Origin: Apostichopus japonicus
Lineage: Eukaryota; Echinodermata; Holothuroidea; Aspidochirotida; Stichopodidae
NCBI RefSeq assembly: GCF_037975245.1
Contig: NC_092565.1
Coordinates: forward strand, 12,394,499-12,458,498
DNA: 64,000 nt
Direction: 5' to 3'
In this document: positions 49,118 through 63,104 of the stretch, piece after piece
Layout: each line of letters starts with the position of its first letter
Position numbering within the stretch: position 1 is the stretch's first letter
Notes under the pieces: model-generated
Told to the model about the DNA's origin: nothing
What the model saw: only the letters and a program-made list of their open reading frames with translations
Databases searched by the model: none
Made by a program: the position numbers and the translations under genes

Positions 49118-52100
49118 TCATACCTTGGCAGCCCTTTCCATTTCCTGTGGAAGAAGCAAAGATAAAAGGCAGAGTCAGATAATGATGGCACATTCAATGA
49201 TGGATAAATACAACTCACAATTTCGTTTTTCATTGGACTACAGTACCCATTTCAAATAGAAATGAAACTGTCCTTCAATGATAAGTAATAACACAAATAT
49301 TGCTTCCAACGAAAAACTACATATTGTCCTAACGTCTCATAAGCTGCATGCAAGTAGTACGATCTGGAACGAAACTGACCAATTCAAAATATATATTAAT
49401 ATATTATATAATGAAGTTCACTGGTCTTCCTGATTGGTCTATCATCATGACCACAGAGGAGTGGGCATGAAGGGGTGAGGGGGGAAGGTGTTTGTTCCTA
49501 CTGATGTAGTCAATTCTGCTCAGATAATAAAAGTATCTTACTTTATATATAGTAGTGCCTATCTGTGCTGGTGATGATGTAACAGCTACTCCTGCCTCTT
49601 CCAAAGCCTTTATCTTCTCATCAGCCCCTCCTTTCCCTCCTGCGATGATCGCACCGGCATGTCCCATCCTCCTACCGGGAGGTGCGGTCTTGCCAGCAAT
49701 GAATGCAGCGATGGGTTTTCTCCTTGTGCCCTGGTGATGGAAGATAGACTTGGAATCATTTTACTTTGTAGATCCAATACTGCAAGAATGTTGTATTACT
49801 ATATACAGGTTAACTGAATCACAACAAATGAATCACTAGACTACTAACAACATACCATTAAATCAGAAGTATTAAGACTATGAAAGGAGAATTGCAAGAA
49901 CTTGTTTGAAAATCAAATTACTCAGATGTCTTCTCGGAGAGGGAAAATTACTTTAAGGTGATGGAAAACAACCAAACACAGACTGCATGCATATAAATTG
50001 TGCATAAAATGTAAACAGCAATTGATATAAATTATATTTTTCAGACATGAATATGTCGAGTGCTTCTGTATCGATCAAAGCCACCATAAACACACATGAC
50101 ATCACAATAGCAAAGATTCCCATTGCATTTGGCCAAAAAAGAACATTCATGTCTACCCTTAATTATAACAATTACGTCTGCACCAATACTTGAAACATGG
50201 TAGAATTGCTAAACAATCACCAACACTAAACATTGCTCCAGCATACATTAATGGTGTTCAATTTAACCTCTCCCCTTACCACATTATTCTCTGCAATGTA
50301 TTTTGCTGCAGCTTCTTCTGCCCCTCCTCCGATTTCTCCGATCAAGACGATTCCTTCCGTTTGTGGGTCGTTCATAAAGATGTCCAGGCAGTCAACAAAG
50401 TTAGTCCCATTGAAAGGGTCTCCTCCGATACCTGAGATAAGATCAAAATTAAAATATTATTCTTGTCATACTTGCTGACTTTGCAATGCTGATTGAATGA
50501 ATTGACTCATTCAGAGCAGGGATTTTTTCTTGGCATTCTGTTGCTATTTTCAACCAATTTTACTCAAAACAAATTTTAAGTATTTGTAAACGTTAGATTG
50601 CCAATGATTATACACCCGTCTCAAGATTCTTTCATAAAATAAACTTGAACTAGCAAGCAAGGAGCCATAATTTTGTTCTAAAAATGTTGTCGCTCAGACA
50701 CTTTGCCATATGATTATTAACCACACTAGATAAGCAACTCAAAAATTAAATTTTAGAAATCTTTATATTATATCGGTAGTTGATATGAAGTCCAACTCTC
50801 AAGCTTAACACACTGTGTTCATTAATATGGCACTGTTGTATCCCATTGTGTGGAAACTTACCTTAGTCAAACTAGAAGCTGCCATAAAATTTAACCTTTC
50901 CTTTAAATTATGGAATTCTCGTAAAACCAATGACTTAGACTCACATATATCTCTGTATTACAGTATGTTACTTAAGCATTGTGTTCGCTTGCTCAAGAAC
51001 CAGCTGAATGGTCCCCAGTTTACATGATACCTAGTTACACACCAACAGATCAAAATGCTATAGAATAAGGTAGTTCAGTGCAGTATGTATTCCCAGCAGT
51101 TACATAGCTCTTATCTCAATTCATCTGCTTGCAGTAAACTTACCAACACATAGAGATTGTCCAAGACCAACTGCTGTGGTCTGAGCTACAGCTTCATATG
51201 TTAGTGTACCCGACCGAGAGACGATTCCGATCTTACCCGGCTGATGGATATGACCGGGCATGATGCCTATCTTGCATTGACCAGGCTAAAAGTAAGGGAA
51301 AGAATGATTACAAATGTGCATGTCATGATGGTCCAATTAAAAATGCAGACATCCCTGGTATTCAAAAGTGGGTGGGTCGCCACCCTCTTTACGGTCACCA
51401 ATGAGTCACCAACAAATGCAAAAGATAAAAGAAATGGCAAATACAATTTGTGGCAAAAATGTGGTAAATTCTTGAACATAAATTTTGCCATGCACTACCA
51501 AAGTTTACCATGAAACTAACCTTAATTATTCCTGGGCAATTAGGTCCAACCAGTCTTGTTTTGTTCTGTCTGACTAGCCTGTGTTTGACTTTGACCATGT
51601 CTTGCTGTGGGATGCCCTCAGTGATACAAACCACCAGGCCTATCTCTGCATCCATAGCCTCCATTATGGCCGCAGCAGTAAACTTAGCAGGGACGTATAT
51701 GACTGTTGCATCGGCTCCAGTCGCATCTTTGGCCTGATGATCAATAAGTATTGATTATTAAAGTATAAATGTGATCAATCTATCAATCGAGTATAGATTC
51801 GATATATATGCAAAATAGATTATCTAGATCTACTTGCATAAAAAAGAAGGTTCTTTTGAATTTAGACTTTAATTTTCATGAGTAAACTTCACAATTTGCT
51901 TATTTAGATTAGAATATGAACATATATGTATGTAAATCAGTTATTCAAACTCTTAGTGCTGGTCATCTGTTATGGTATGCTCAGTTACATTGGTATTATT
52001 CTAGCTAACCGGCACCCACTGCAAAGTACCGAAGGAAACTGGCACTGTGTAGATTTATCCAGCCTTAAGAGCTACTGAATATAATTAAGCTAGTGTAACA

Positions 52101-54406
52101 CAATTCATTGACTGCAACCTATTGAAATGATTTAAAAGTAATGTGAAATTGGACTTGCTAATTGTAAAAGTTTCTGATTGTCTCTCCCAAATCCCTTTAC
52201 TACTATCTTACTAACAGCATTGACCATATAATCACTGTCAGCAATAGCACCCAAAGATGAGGGAGAGAAAGGAGGATGGGGGAGGGGAGAGTGGAAAGGT
52301 TGAGACACACTGAGCACTGTAACTCTTTGACTAACTTATGGCACCTCATTACATGCAATCCTTTGGAAATTCAAAGTTTCTCATTTCTCTGATACTTTTA
52401 AATGTTACATCAGTTCATCTTCTGCGTACATGATAACAGTCGCATGAGAGATACTTACATCTTTGACTGAGTTGAAGACTGGGATTCCACAAGACTGTTG
52501 ACCTCCTTTGCCTGGGGTCACACCCCCTACCATGTTGGTACCATACTCAATGGCTTGTGTTGTGTGAAATGCACCCTACAAGAAAGTACAATAGGGAAGA
52601 ATGAGTAAAAGAAACATAACCAAAAGCAACAATTCAGTAAGGGGAATAAGTTAAGCTCATGACAGCATCATAACATATGCTACAGTTTTAATCAAAGCAC
52701 AAATCTGGCTGATTTTGTCTTTACTGGTTTTGGTTGCACAACCAAACCAATTGGTTGTGACTGTCCAAACAATTGTTTTGTAGTGAAAGCACCTACTCTT
52801 ACTTTTCATTAATCTGTATTCAAGACAACCAACTGGCATTGCTGTTTGAGTAAACTTAATAGCAGCCTCTTCATGCTAAACTGACAGTAGAATGTAGATT
52901 ATTGTGCAGCTCAACAGGGGTAAAGGCTTCCTTAAGCATATGAAGTTAAAGTCAAATTAATTCAAATTTTCCAATTTTGCTCCTTTCATGTGATTGATAA
53001 TAAATATATATATAAGTATCTGGGCATCTATATGAACAGCTGATATAAAGAAAACCACCACTTTGTCGAAGGAACTAAAAGCAACTTACTCAGCCAGTTC
53101 TAAAACTAGTGACTCTCATAAGATACCACCAATTTTGATACATTATACTAAACAAATAATCAACACAATTTACAACTATATTTGTTTTTCAAAATTTTAG
53201 TATAATTGTAAATGTTTGAGTCTGTTGAATAACTTGATAGCTATGACAAAACACCTAAAGTCATTTATGCATCTCTCTGGCACATCATGTTTGCAAGATG
53301 TTACTTATAAATGCCAGAACTGTTAACTTACACCAAATTTATGTCAATTCAATACCTTCACAATGACAAGAAATTTGCTTTCTTTACTTACTTGTTTGCC
53401 AGTGATACCTTGGCATATGACTTTAGTTTCACTGTTTATGAGCAGATTAGGCCTTGTTTCTGTGTAGCATGTTCGAACCCCAACCTTTGGAACTGTGAAA
53501 GATAATAAAACATTTCTCACTGAGTTGAGTCACTCTTTGAAACATGTAACTCAATAAGTACCATCAAATCAGTACCATCAGTTTCAAATAATTCATACAT
53601 ATTTGTAACACACAAATTATAAGTGCGTGTTTACAGTTCCTGGAAATTTGATGAAAATATAAGAAGAAGAAAATGAAACTACCACTCATTATGGATGTTG
53701 TAACTGAAAAAGCTGCTAGGATCACAATGTCTAAAATAATTCATAAACTTATCTTTTATGTAAAATGTACACCAAGAAATTACCTAACTCCCTGTGATCA
53801 ATTTGATAGTAATAAGTAAAATAATAATCCCTTTTTTCTTAATAGTATTTGCTTCTAGTGAATTTAATTTTCTTGAAGTGTTCTTCCAACTTTTTCAAGT
53901 TCTTCTCTGTAGTGTTGGCTAGAATCATGACTAGCCTAGCCCTCAATTTCTTTTAACTAGATAATTAGTTTAGGCTAGGCAGCATTGGAACATTGTACTA
54001 CAATTAATAACCTTGCAGGCAAATTTTCACACAATGGAATGTTCCTGATGTTGAGATCTCTTTTCTCGTTAAAGCCCTCGATCCTAGTTCTACCCATAGC
54101 CTTGGCGCTATGAATACGGAATGGGTAGGATGGCTTACGCTAAGTAAGTGTAGTAAATCACTAAATCTATGCTAGGCAAAGTACACGTTACGACCTCACG
54201 TAAGGTTAGGCCCTGGGAACAACCCACATTGTACTGCCAATAACGTCGCGGGTATGATAATTCAAAGGGATTCTAATAAGAAGGTATGAAAGCTATGTAA
54301 TATGGTAAGAATCACCATGCACTCATCATCGATAGAACAAAAATTAAACGATAAGAACACAGTTCTTACCAATATTTCTTGCGACAATTCGCATGCAGGC
54401 TGCCAT
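49118..54406 (-). CDS. SUCLG1: Succinyl-CoA ligase subunit alpha, mitochondrial, complete
   Basis: Alpha subunit of the TCA-cycle enzyme converting succinyl-CoA + NDP + Pi to succinate + CoA + NTP in the mitochondrial matrix. Coding exons in transcript order: 54406-54370, 53492-53392, 52575-52459, 51733-51521, 51285-51144, 50431-50280, 49730-49542, 49144-49118. They sum to 978 nt: 325 residues plus stop (human 346). All borders are GT/AG. The N-terminus [20 protein letters not shown] looks like a short targeting peptide. Family marks: [62 protein letters not shown] and the active-site histidine in [16 protein letters not shown] (about H278). The C-terminus is [11 protein letters not shown]. 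Head to head with DHX34. Confidence 0.97.
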
Positions 54407-55912
54407 TTTGTCAGTGATGAGTAAAGTACGTGTGTGGCGCTATTGCTCAATTGTCTCATACTATGGTGGGTTTAACCGAGGATTTGGTCTCTGACTTTGG
54501 TCCACACTTATATGGTATAAATAATTGCTCCCATTGACTTACACACTGACCTCGTCACTTTCCAAGGCCGTTAGACTGGTTAGAGCATATATAGCAGTTT
54601 CGACTGTCTAGTTCTACCCACCATATGATAACTGATGGCTTGGGTTATCACAGCACATGCAACTTTTGCCACCATGTCCGGTAATATTTCGAGCTAGAAG
54701 AGCCTAAAGTTTAGCATAGTCACGGCTCCCAACCCATCTGCCAGCTATCGCTGAGGAATCTTCTTGTTTCACCCAAGTTTATCTAAAATCCTCCAGATTT
54801 TTAGACCATCAGCAATTTATTTCATCCTCTTCAACATCAAAACATCAAAAAGAATGATGATGATCATGAAATCAATACAGTAGGTCACTTTAAGAATATT
54901 TTCCCACAATGGTTAACCGTCTTACTAGTAGGTGGACGTGCACTACTCTAATTGTAGTGTTATACCATAAAAAGGACTACTGAGGCCTCATCATTCCCAA
55001 AACTTCCAATATACTTTTTTTCACATTTTTTCAAATCAAGTCAGCATGCATTTTTATCCACATCTTCAAATTTACATCGCAGTAATATCCAGAGTGATTC
55101 TCTGATTTCTGGTATCATACAATAATGCGCATTTCTGCTTCACTCAAAATGCACTATAAACTGAAGAATTGTATTACAATATCAATCTCACTTTACACGT
55201 ATCACTAGTGTTCTTGCACGGGGAACCCATTCACTATACTATTTTAATTCTAAAGCTAGCTCCATATACTTGATTTAATCTACCCAAGCTGTCCCTGTAA
55301 TAATCCCTTCCGTCCATGCAAATATAGGAATACTTTTACTGAGTCAGGGCATTCTTGTCAAGGATGAGGGTCTACTGGATCAGATACATCTAATGTGCGA
55401 ACTCGGAGAACTAGATCCAGGATCACGGTGAATCAGTAACATGTTTAAACACACGAACAGTATACGTGGGAACTTAGTTATATACTACCGCATCCTGCGA
55501 ACAACAAAGATTTTTCAGTGAGTTTGTTCCAGTTCCACATAAAATTCAGGCTGCTTAAATGACCGTTATCGAGTCCGACGTCACAATTACAATGTGTTAA
55601 AATAAATTTTTCTTCAAAATGGCTTTCTCCAATTATATGATGTAAGCTTTAAGGACATACTGAAATTATAGATCTAACCTGTAGTATTGTTATGTATGGG
55701 ACTAGTTGTGCGAATTAGCCACAGCTTGGACTGTACAGTACCAAAGGCTCACAAGTATTGACGATATGGTTAAATTTTAAAATACTAAAGAGCAAACTCT
55801 GCTTTGAAGACTGGCTCGTAAACTAACTTCACAACATACACTCCTCAATTTATATATGCTACATCTTTGACTCTGGAAGAAAGTCAGTTAAAGTTTTTGT
55901 GGCAGATACACC
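54407..55912. other. Divergent promoter region between SUCLG1 and DHX34
   Basis: About 1.5 kb between two opposite ATGs must contain both promoters and leaders. I see no TATA box at a clear distance from either gene. A tRNA-like fragment (GTTAGACTGGTTAGAGCA, near 54569) may be SINE debris. Confidence 0.5.
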
Positions 55913-58900
55913 ATGCCTAGTCATAAGTCATCAAGAACAAGGCACAGAGAAAAGAACGACAGAGATGCTGATAGATATCGGAGAGAATCAAAGCATTACA
56001 AACATGAGAACAGGGAAAGAAGTTCTAGAGGTGATAACAATTACAAACGTTGGGATGACTATAGAACTACTGACAGGCATAACGAAGATAGCAAGAAGAA
56101 AGGTTGGCGGTATTATGGTTACACTGAAAAGGATTTAATTTCTGCTCCTAAGGAGGACAGTTCCAAACAACAGTCTCTGCATCGAGATGATGAAGCAAGT
56201 ACCAGCAAGAGATTACCAACTGAGAGGAAGGTACTTGTTGAGATTGAGAGAAAGCCAGAGGAGAAGGCCATTGTAAAGAGGGAGGTTGGAGCTAAGAACA
56301 AAGAGAAACTCCTTCCTTTTATGTTTGATTGGAAACGACATAAACATGAGTTGGACAAGCTATTCTTTGAGAGCAAAGAGTGTCTAATAAAGAGGTAAGT
56401 TTACCTTAGAAGGCAAGTACGTACATAAGTCGAAACATTGATAAATTTTCATTTATTAACATTAAAATACACACTACTGTAATCAGGTTACATGAAATTA
56501 AAAGAGCTTTGGTGTGATGGATCTGCATCTTAAAATATGATTTAAGTGATATTCTGATGGTTGAAGTTGACTGTTTAATACAGTAAAGATGCTGGACATT
56601 TCATCAGGTCAAATCCACATCATCATAGCAATTTGTATGTTATTGTTGTGAGTGCACGGCAACAACAGATTGAATGATATATAATCACAGCAATTCAGCT
56701 GGAAACATTTTATTATCTTTAAAATATTTTTTGTTATTATTCCCATAAGAAAATAATATTTCCACAAAAAGTTGCATTTTGATGTAAATATTAATACTAT
56801 AGAGAACCATGAAAGCTCAGCAAAACATTCTATATGTACCATGTTTCATGTATGAATCATCAAGAAATTTATATAAATCGTTTTAGAAACACCTGTATTG
56901 TGATTTACTCCAGGGAAGTACTAGGGTTAAGCCAGTCAAAGTAGGTACCATATAATCTACCATGGCATATACCATGATTTAGGGACAAGATGTTGAGATG
57001 GGATGTTTAACTAACAGGATGGATTTTTCTTTTCCTGGACATTATAAATGTCACAATGTCTGCTATCAGAATAGCCCTTCAAGATACACCTGTGGGAATT
57101 GCATTTTAGAAATCCACCCAGTCCAATATTAACAGACTTGTGACAGCTGATAAAGCAAATTTACCTTTAACTTCATGTTTATATTTTGCAGTTTTTGCCT
57201 TGCAAATATGGAACTTTAGACAATTGCAATATCATCAGGGTGTTCTGGCAATCGACAGTATATATAGTTTATATTTCTGGTCCTTTTTTCTATATCAAAA
57301 TTGATGATTTGTTTAGTAAATAAAGGAGTCCAAAAAATTGTTCTATCCATAGGGGAGGCCAGGAATATCGTGACTTTTGGATATTTTTGGAGAAATATTT
57401 GAAATTTCAAGCCCGGGAACAGCAGAAAGACATTTCAGGTAAGAATACATACTTTTGTTTGCATTCTTCATATCTCTGAAGAAGATAAAAATTGATTAAT
57501 AAATTTCTTACAGTATTTTTTTAACCTACAGTACATGATCCAAACTTTCTGAAGAATGTAAACCATCCTTCTTGAAATGGAAAATACTTGTACAACAAAC
57601 TTGATATAAAGTATGCTGATGAATCTTTGTAGTTAATTTTGTATTTTGACTTTTAATGTTTACAGTAGGTCAGTCAGATGATAAAGAAGATGTTGATAAG
57701 ACAGTGTTTAAGTTACCAAAGAAGTACGACAAGAGATATAAAATAAATATCTCACTGAGGTATCCGCCGAGGGAACTCCTAGATCGTTATGGAGACACCG
57801 ATGATGAAGGTAGGTTTTCCCCCAATGACTGTACTATTACCATTATAAAGGTGCCGTTTCATTCTGATACATTTGTGGCTAAATTTATGCTAAAATCCAA
57901 TAACAATGTAGTTAATAAGTGTTTCCAACCAAGTGTCATTTCAAGTAAAGTAAACGAAAAAATGGAAACTGAAATTTTCCAAGTTTTGTTTTACATGTGA
58001 TTAGGCATTGAAGACTCGTGCACAAAGAAACGTCTCATGCCGGTAATCTGACCTACTGTAGTTTCTAATGAGGTGTAACAGAAGTTTTAGACACCACCAC
58101 ATTCCCAGAAAATACACACATAGCGTGCTACCATTGGTCATTAGACACTAGTGTACAGTCAATACATGCAGCTACGGTCAATACCCACAACACAATGTAC
58201 ATAGCAGGGATGGACATCTCAGGTCCAGATAAATCATAACAAGGTATCACGTTTCATTACTGTCTGCATTTTATAGCAACAAGAAGAAAACTTCACTTGC
58301 AAGCAACGGAAAGTTAACCTTATCAGAGGGCGGCGCGCAGTTTGGGGCGAGTCTTATATGCCTTTAAAGCTAATTTTGAAAAAGTGTCTAGCTTTTTTTA
58401 ATAACTGAAAGGCAGAAATGAGTCATTGAATACTTGATCACATTACCTTCAAATGTTGCATGAATCTTGAAGGGTTTCTTAATTTGATCCATTGCGATCT
58501 TATCTGAACTAATTCTTAAGTAGGTTTGGTAGACCTTTGACCAAATGCAAAAAGGTTGCTTTAACGTAAACACTTAAAATTAGTTCATTGATTTATCACT
58601 TTTAGTCATTACATTTTAAGGAACAAAGGTATTATCATTAACAGCTTTTAACAGTCAAATGCTTTTCTTCCCTGAACTAAATGCTTTATCTGGTTATTTT
58701 AGTATACGTCAGATTCTACAGTTTTAGATTAAGTTAACACTACTAAACAGGCCCCTGAAGTTGATGTCATTTCATTAACCTAATCCTGTTTATCTTTGAT
58801 ATCATATTTGACTCATTTACATCGAATTTCAATTTTATTTGTGACAGTGTTATCCGAGTGATTCTTTGAGGAGTAAATCTATTTTCCAAGCCCAAGCAAA

Positions 58901-61900
58901 TTTTGTTGATGTCAGGAATCTTTTCTTTCAAGTGAAGAAATTTTAAGTAAAAATTAAGCCATCAAAGAGAGAAAAATACCCCCCCCCCCCCGAGCTGTAA
59001 CATTGTCCACATTTTTGGTATTTCCATCAGTCATTACACTCTAATCTCATTCAACAGATGAAGAAGCATTAACTACCTCCAAGCTTAGAGAATTCCGAAC
59101 AATATTCCTCTATTATTTGGATTTTTGCCAGAAACAACAGGTAGGGTTTAGTCACGATTGCATTTCATCAGCTCAGTAATGGATTTATTATCGATGTTGC
59201 TTTCATTATTGGCATTAACGGTACTTAAAGTTTACCAACTGATGAAATTGTCTTTAAATATTACACTACTGTTGGACTTCAGGAATTATGAACCTTAGAA
59301 TTTTGTAGACAATTAGTTACAATTTGTGAACTTGTAAATTTACTGACTAAGTATACAAATGAATCACTCCTAATGCATGGAGTATTCACTGCATTTCTCC
59401 TTCTCCTTCTCTTTCTCCTTCTCCTTCTCCTTCTCCTTCTCCTTCTCCTTCTCCTTCTCCTTCTCCTTCTCCTTCTCCTTCTCCTTCTCCTTCTCCTTCT
59501 CCTTCTCCTTCTCCTTCTCCTCCTTCTACTTCTCCTTCTCCTTTTCCTCCTTCTCCTCCTTCTCCTTCGCCTTCCTCTCTCCCTCCATCCATCTCAGCTC
59601 CCAAATGGTACTATTTCTCAATAGAGACCACAATGCTTTTTTCATGCAAATAGCAATCTTTAAGGTTATTGCAATACTGTATGTATTTACATAACAGTAG
59701 AGAAGTGCCAAGTTTCTTGTGTCTGTATGCTGTTTCATTTTTATTCTCCAAAAGTTTGAATTTTTTAGTCTTTTTAGAATTTAGTGGGCAGAGAAGTTCA
59801 AGAAAGTTTGAAAGTTCTATTTATACACCAGACTGCCAAAACATCATTAAATGATGGACACATTAATCTATCTGTTTAATTTCAATCCTTTTCATCTTTA
59901 GTTAAGTAAATTGGTGAAGTTGAAGACCGACCAAGCCAACTTACCGATCTTCAAATACAATGATATGATTGTCAACGCTGTGAAGAAGCATAATGTGGTG
60001 TTAATTGCAGGCGACACAGGATGTGGAAAGTCAACCCAGGTATGTACTTTACCAGAAGCGTAGCAACAGGTAGTTCAGGCGGTTCATTGAACCAGGTCCG
60101 TTCAAGGTCCAGTGGCACCCAAGGGTTGGTTCTGGAACTCTGAGCCAACAGATCACAACTGCCACTGATTTTTTTGAAAGAATAAGTGAATGAGTATACC
60201 AATATGCTCATGCCTTAGTCTGCTTTATTTCACTTAAAACTGGTTTTGCTAGTTGAACTTTCCCAGTTGGTACCATTCTCTAGTGTAACGTTTATGACTT
60301 TTATGACACTTTAGATGCAGTAACTAAGGGTGTATCTTTTCTATGAGAAGATATAGCTGTCTTTATATGCTCCATGTTTTTCAGAGGATAAAGCTTTCAC
60401 ACCCATCACATTCAGTTCCTGCAGGCAAGATACGATCATGTGTGATTCACTTTCTGATAAAATATCTATATAATTCAGTTTGCTTATTTCATGCAAACTA
60501 TCAGTACTTAAATTAAAGTGTTTACCCCTCCATCACCAAGGTACCACAATATCTGATGGCGGCAGGTTTTGACAAAATTGCCTGCACCCAACCTCGTCGA
60601 ATCGCCTGCATCTCCTTGGCCAAGAGGGTCGGCTTTGAGACACTGAATGAATATGGAGACCAAGTTGGTTATCAGATCAGGTTCGAGGCTATGAAGAGCT
60701 CAGCCACCAAAATCATTTTCTTGACAGAAGGTAAGATTAAATTTAAAATATTCGCACTTTTTCATCAGAATATCCTTCTCCTGTCCTACATGCTTGGTTT
60801 TGCATGATTTCAATATGCAGAGGGAATTGCTGTACAAATTGTTGTGTATACGTACTGTATAACGCCTGTGTTTTTGTGAAAGTTAACAATTATGGGATAA
60901 AGTTGTTTTTAATTGTGGCATCTCAGATAGCAACTGAACACCACATAAAAAAATAATAAGTGTCTTATCAGTATGATATTCGGAGAGTGGCAGGAAATGG
61001 ATTACAAGAGATATTTCAGCTGTTCTTATATATAAAATTATATAAGTAATTAAATGAGTAATCAAAAATTTGACTGGGAAGCTTTAGACAATGGAAAAGA
61101 GTGAAGAAAGCTGGATACTGATCCCTGGTTACACGGTATCCAAGGTACTCTGGCTTCTGACTGGCGCCATTAACAAAGAAATTGCTATATAGGGATCTCC
61201 ACCAACTGATGGCTGGATACTGTAGCTCAGTTGGTTGAGCCCCTTGTTCCAGAAGTCACTGGTTCCAAGCCCATTCTAGCCATAAATTTCTTTGCTTTTT
61301 AACATGATCATATTCATGTTCATGAAATCACACATTCATTTATCCCACATGATCATGAATAATGTTGCTATATGTATGCTTCAGTTTCTCTGTAGAAGTC
61401 AAGTGTAGTTCTTACATTTCTTCTTTTATTCGGCAGGTTTGTTACTCCGTCAGATCCAGTCAGACCCTCATCTGAGTCAGTATAACGTGATCGTCCTCGA
61501 TGAAGTCCACGAGAGACATCTCCAGGGGGACTTCCTCCTCGGCATTCTACGCTGCCTTCTGGAGCAAAGAACCGACTTGAAGCTAGTCTTAATGTCAGCC
61601 ACCATTAATTTAGAATTATTCTCAAATTATTTTGAGGATGCTCCTGTCATCAAGGTTTGTTTATTATTCTTGTTTGGTTAATTTTGTTGAATCAGAGAAC
61701 AACCAATGCTCGATACACTTTACAATTTATTTTCAAGTTTTGATTTATTTATAAAGCCTTAACTGACTTTAAATACCTTTATTTTCCGTGATTTCTGAAA
61801 CAATCTCGCGACCCGTTCCAAACTCCTTTTGCCACCGAAGCAATGAGTCATGACCTATAGGTTGTGCATAACTCTACTATAGTGTTCCAACGGAAGATGT

Positions 61901-63104
61901 GATGCTGATCTCAGTAAATCTGATAGTTTGTGAAATAAGCTCAACTGATGTTAGTAATGAGGCATAGCCTGCTGCTTTAATGGATAACAATTCTTTGAAT
62001 GTCTACGTTTATCTATTACCTGTACATCAGCTCTCACATTATTCCTTCTTAATTTCTAATATACTTTGGTTTCAATCTTGTTTCCAGGTACCTGGTCGTT
62101 TGTATCCAATCCAATTGGAATATGTCAGCACAAAAAAAGGGGTAGGTCTATTGGTCTTATATTATGTTTAAGTTCAGTACCATTTATATGTGACGGTACT
62201 GAAGTTAAAAACTATCCTGGTTCCAAAAATTTAAATCTGAGGCACAACTCTTTTGTTTTTATATGTAATGATGATTTTTTTTTCTTTGTCTCATTTAATC
62301 CACCATTGTCCTGAGGTCTAACCCTCCATACAGCTTTTCTATCCAGTCCAGTCTCTAATATCAATTTCCTTTTGGTTATGAACCGGACCAACAAATAATG
62401 AGTTATCAAACACCATCTCATTTGTGTTGTATCACCACACACTAGCTGGTAACTTTCATGTTCACTTCATTAAGGTAGAGATAAATTGAAATTTTTGGAA
62501 CTTCTTCTTTGGAAGTTCATGCATTTATATACTGTAAATTCATTACTCAGTGGAATGTATCTCCAGCAATATCTAACCACAAGAGAGTGATAAGTGGTAT
62601 ATGCCAAAAAACAGTTAAAGAAGCGTAATTTATCAAGGTTCATCAATTCATGTTGGCTGAAATTAACCAGCAGAAAAGGGATAGTATGCGGGCTACTGGA
62701 CAGAGGTTTTTGCAATGAGATGGATGCAATGTGACAATTGTTGGCCTTTTATAGTTTGGTCAGTTTTCTTGTAAAATCTATGTTTTTATATAAGAATTAA
62801 TGATACCTTTTGTACTATCTTGTATTAAAGTTTATTATTATTATTAGAGCGTGGTCGATTCATTTTGGTTTTGCCGGTATAGGAAATCCAGATAGAGAAG
62901 CTTGACCCCCGACCTTACCTGCGGATAATGCAACGGATTGATCACAAGTATCCAGCGGACCAGCGAGGGGACCTGTTGGTCTTCATGAGTGGTATGAAGG
63001 AGATATCTACCCTAGTAGAAGCTGCTAATGTCTACGCCAGTCAGACGGAAAGGTGGATCGTTCTCCCTCTTCATAGTTCACTGTCCATAGCCGAACAGGA
63101 TAAG
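55913..63104 (+). CDS. DHX34: ATP-dependent RNA helicase DHX34, 5' nine coding exons (partial)
   Basis: DEAH-box helicase that supports nonsense-mediated decay by helping activate UPF1 (known for the family). Coding exons seen: 55913-56394, 57353-57438, 57666-57809, 59058-59140, 59902-60039, 60541-60730, 61437-61654, 62088-62141, 62883-63104, together 539 codons; the rest lies right of the window. Residues 1-120 are Arg/Lys/Glu/Ser-rich and not conserved. From about 140 the protein aligns to human DHX34: [20 protein letters not shown], then Walker [10 protein letters not shown] (302-310), [15 protein letters not shown] (327 on), the DEVH box (396-399), and SAT (428-430). DHX34 characteristically has DEVH in motif II, which separates it from most relatives. 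The exon at 57666 has a CAGTAG tandem acceptor. The last visible donor is triplicated by a 48-bp tandem repeat. Confidence 0.95.
58001..58367. mobile_element. TTAA-type MITE, copy 2 (piggyBac-like)
   Basis: Full-length relative of 21325-21694, with ends GGCATTGAAGACTCG on the left and the inverse on the right, and TTAA kept only at the right (58364-58367); the left target reads TTAG. Same orientation as copy 1, inserted in the DHX34 intron between exons 57666-57809 and 59058-59140. Confidence 0.8.
59394..59582 (+). repeat. Polypyrimidine (TTCTCC)n array
   Basis: About 190 bases of almost pure hexanucleotide TTCTCC, imperfect at the ends, in the DHX34 intron between 59140 and 59902. The strand asymmetry and mirror symmetry allow triplex (H-DNA) formation. 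Long frames on both strands here are artefacts of the repeat. Confidence 0.95.
61211..61281 (+). other. tRNA-like sequence (tRNA pseudogene or SINE head)
   Basis: 71 bases with pairing ends (GGCTGGA with TCTAGCC, one G-T pair), a D-arm GCTCAGTTGGTTGAGC with a perfect 4-bp stem and A-box, and a B-box-like GGTTCCAAGCC. The anticodon stem is weak (CTT/AAG; loop GTTCCAG) and the T stem has mismatches, so a functional tRNA is doubtful. It lies in the DHX34 intron before the exon at 61437. Confidence 0.45.
62180..62855 (+). mobile_element. Possible decayed LINE remnant
   Basis: A frame near 62186 reads [20 protein letters not shown], reminiscent of the SGDVExNPGP start of LINE endonuclease ORFs, and the segment ends in TATTAAAG followed by TTATTATTATTA near 62850, a LINE-like tail. 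The middle is missing or too diverged. It lies in the DHX34 intron between 62141 and 62883. Confidence 0.3.

Noticed and set aside
59373-59694. Long Leu- or Ser/Phe-rich frames on both strands
   Set aside because: They are translations of the (TTCTCC)n simple repeat.
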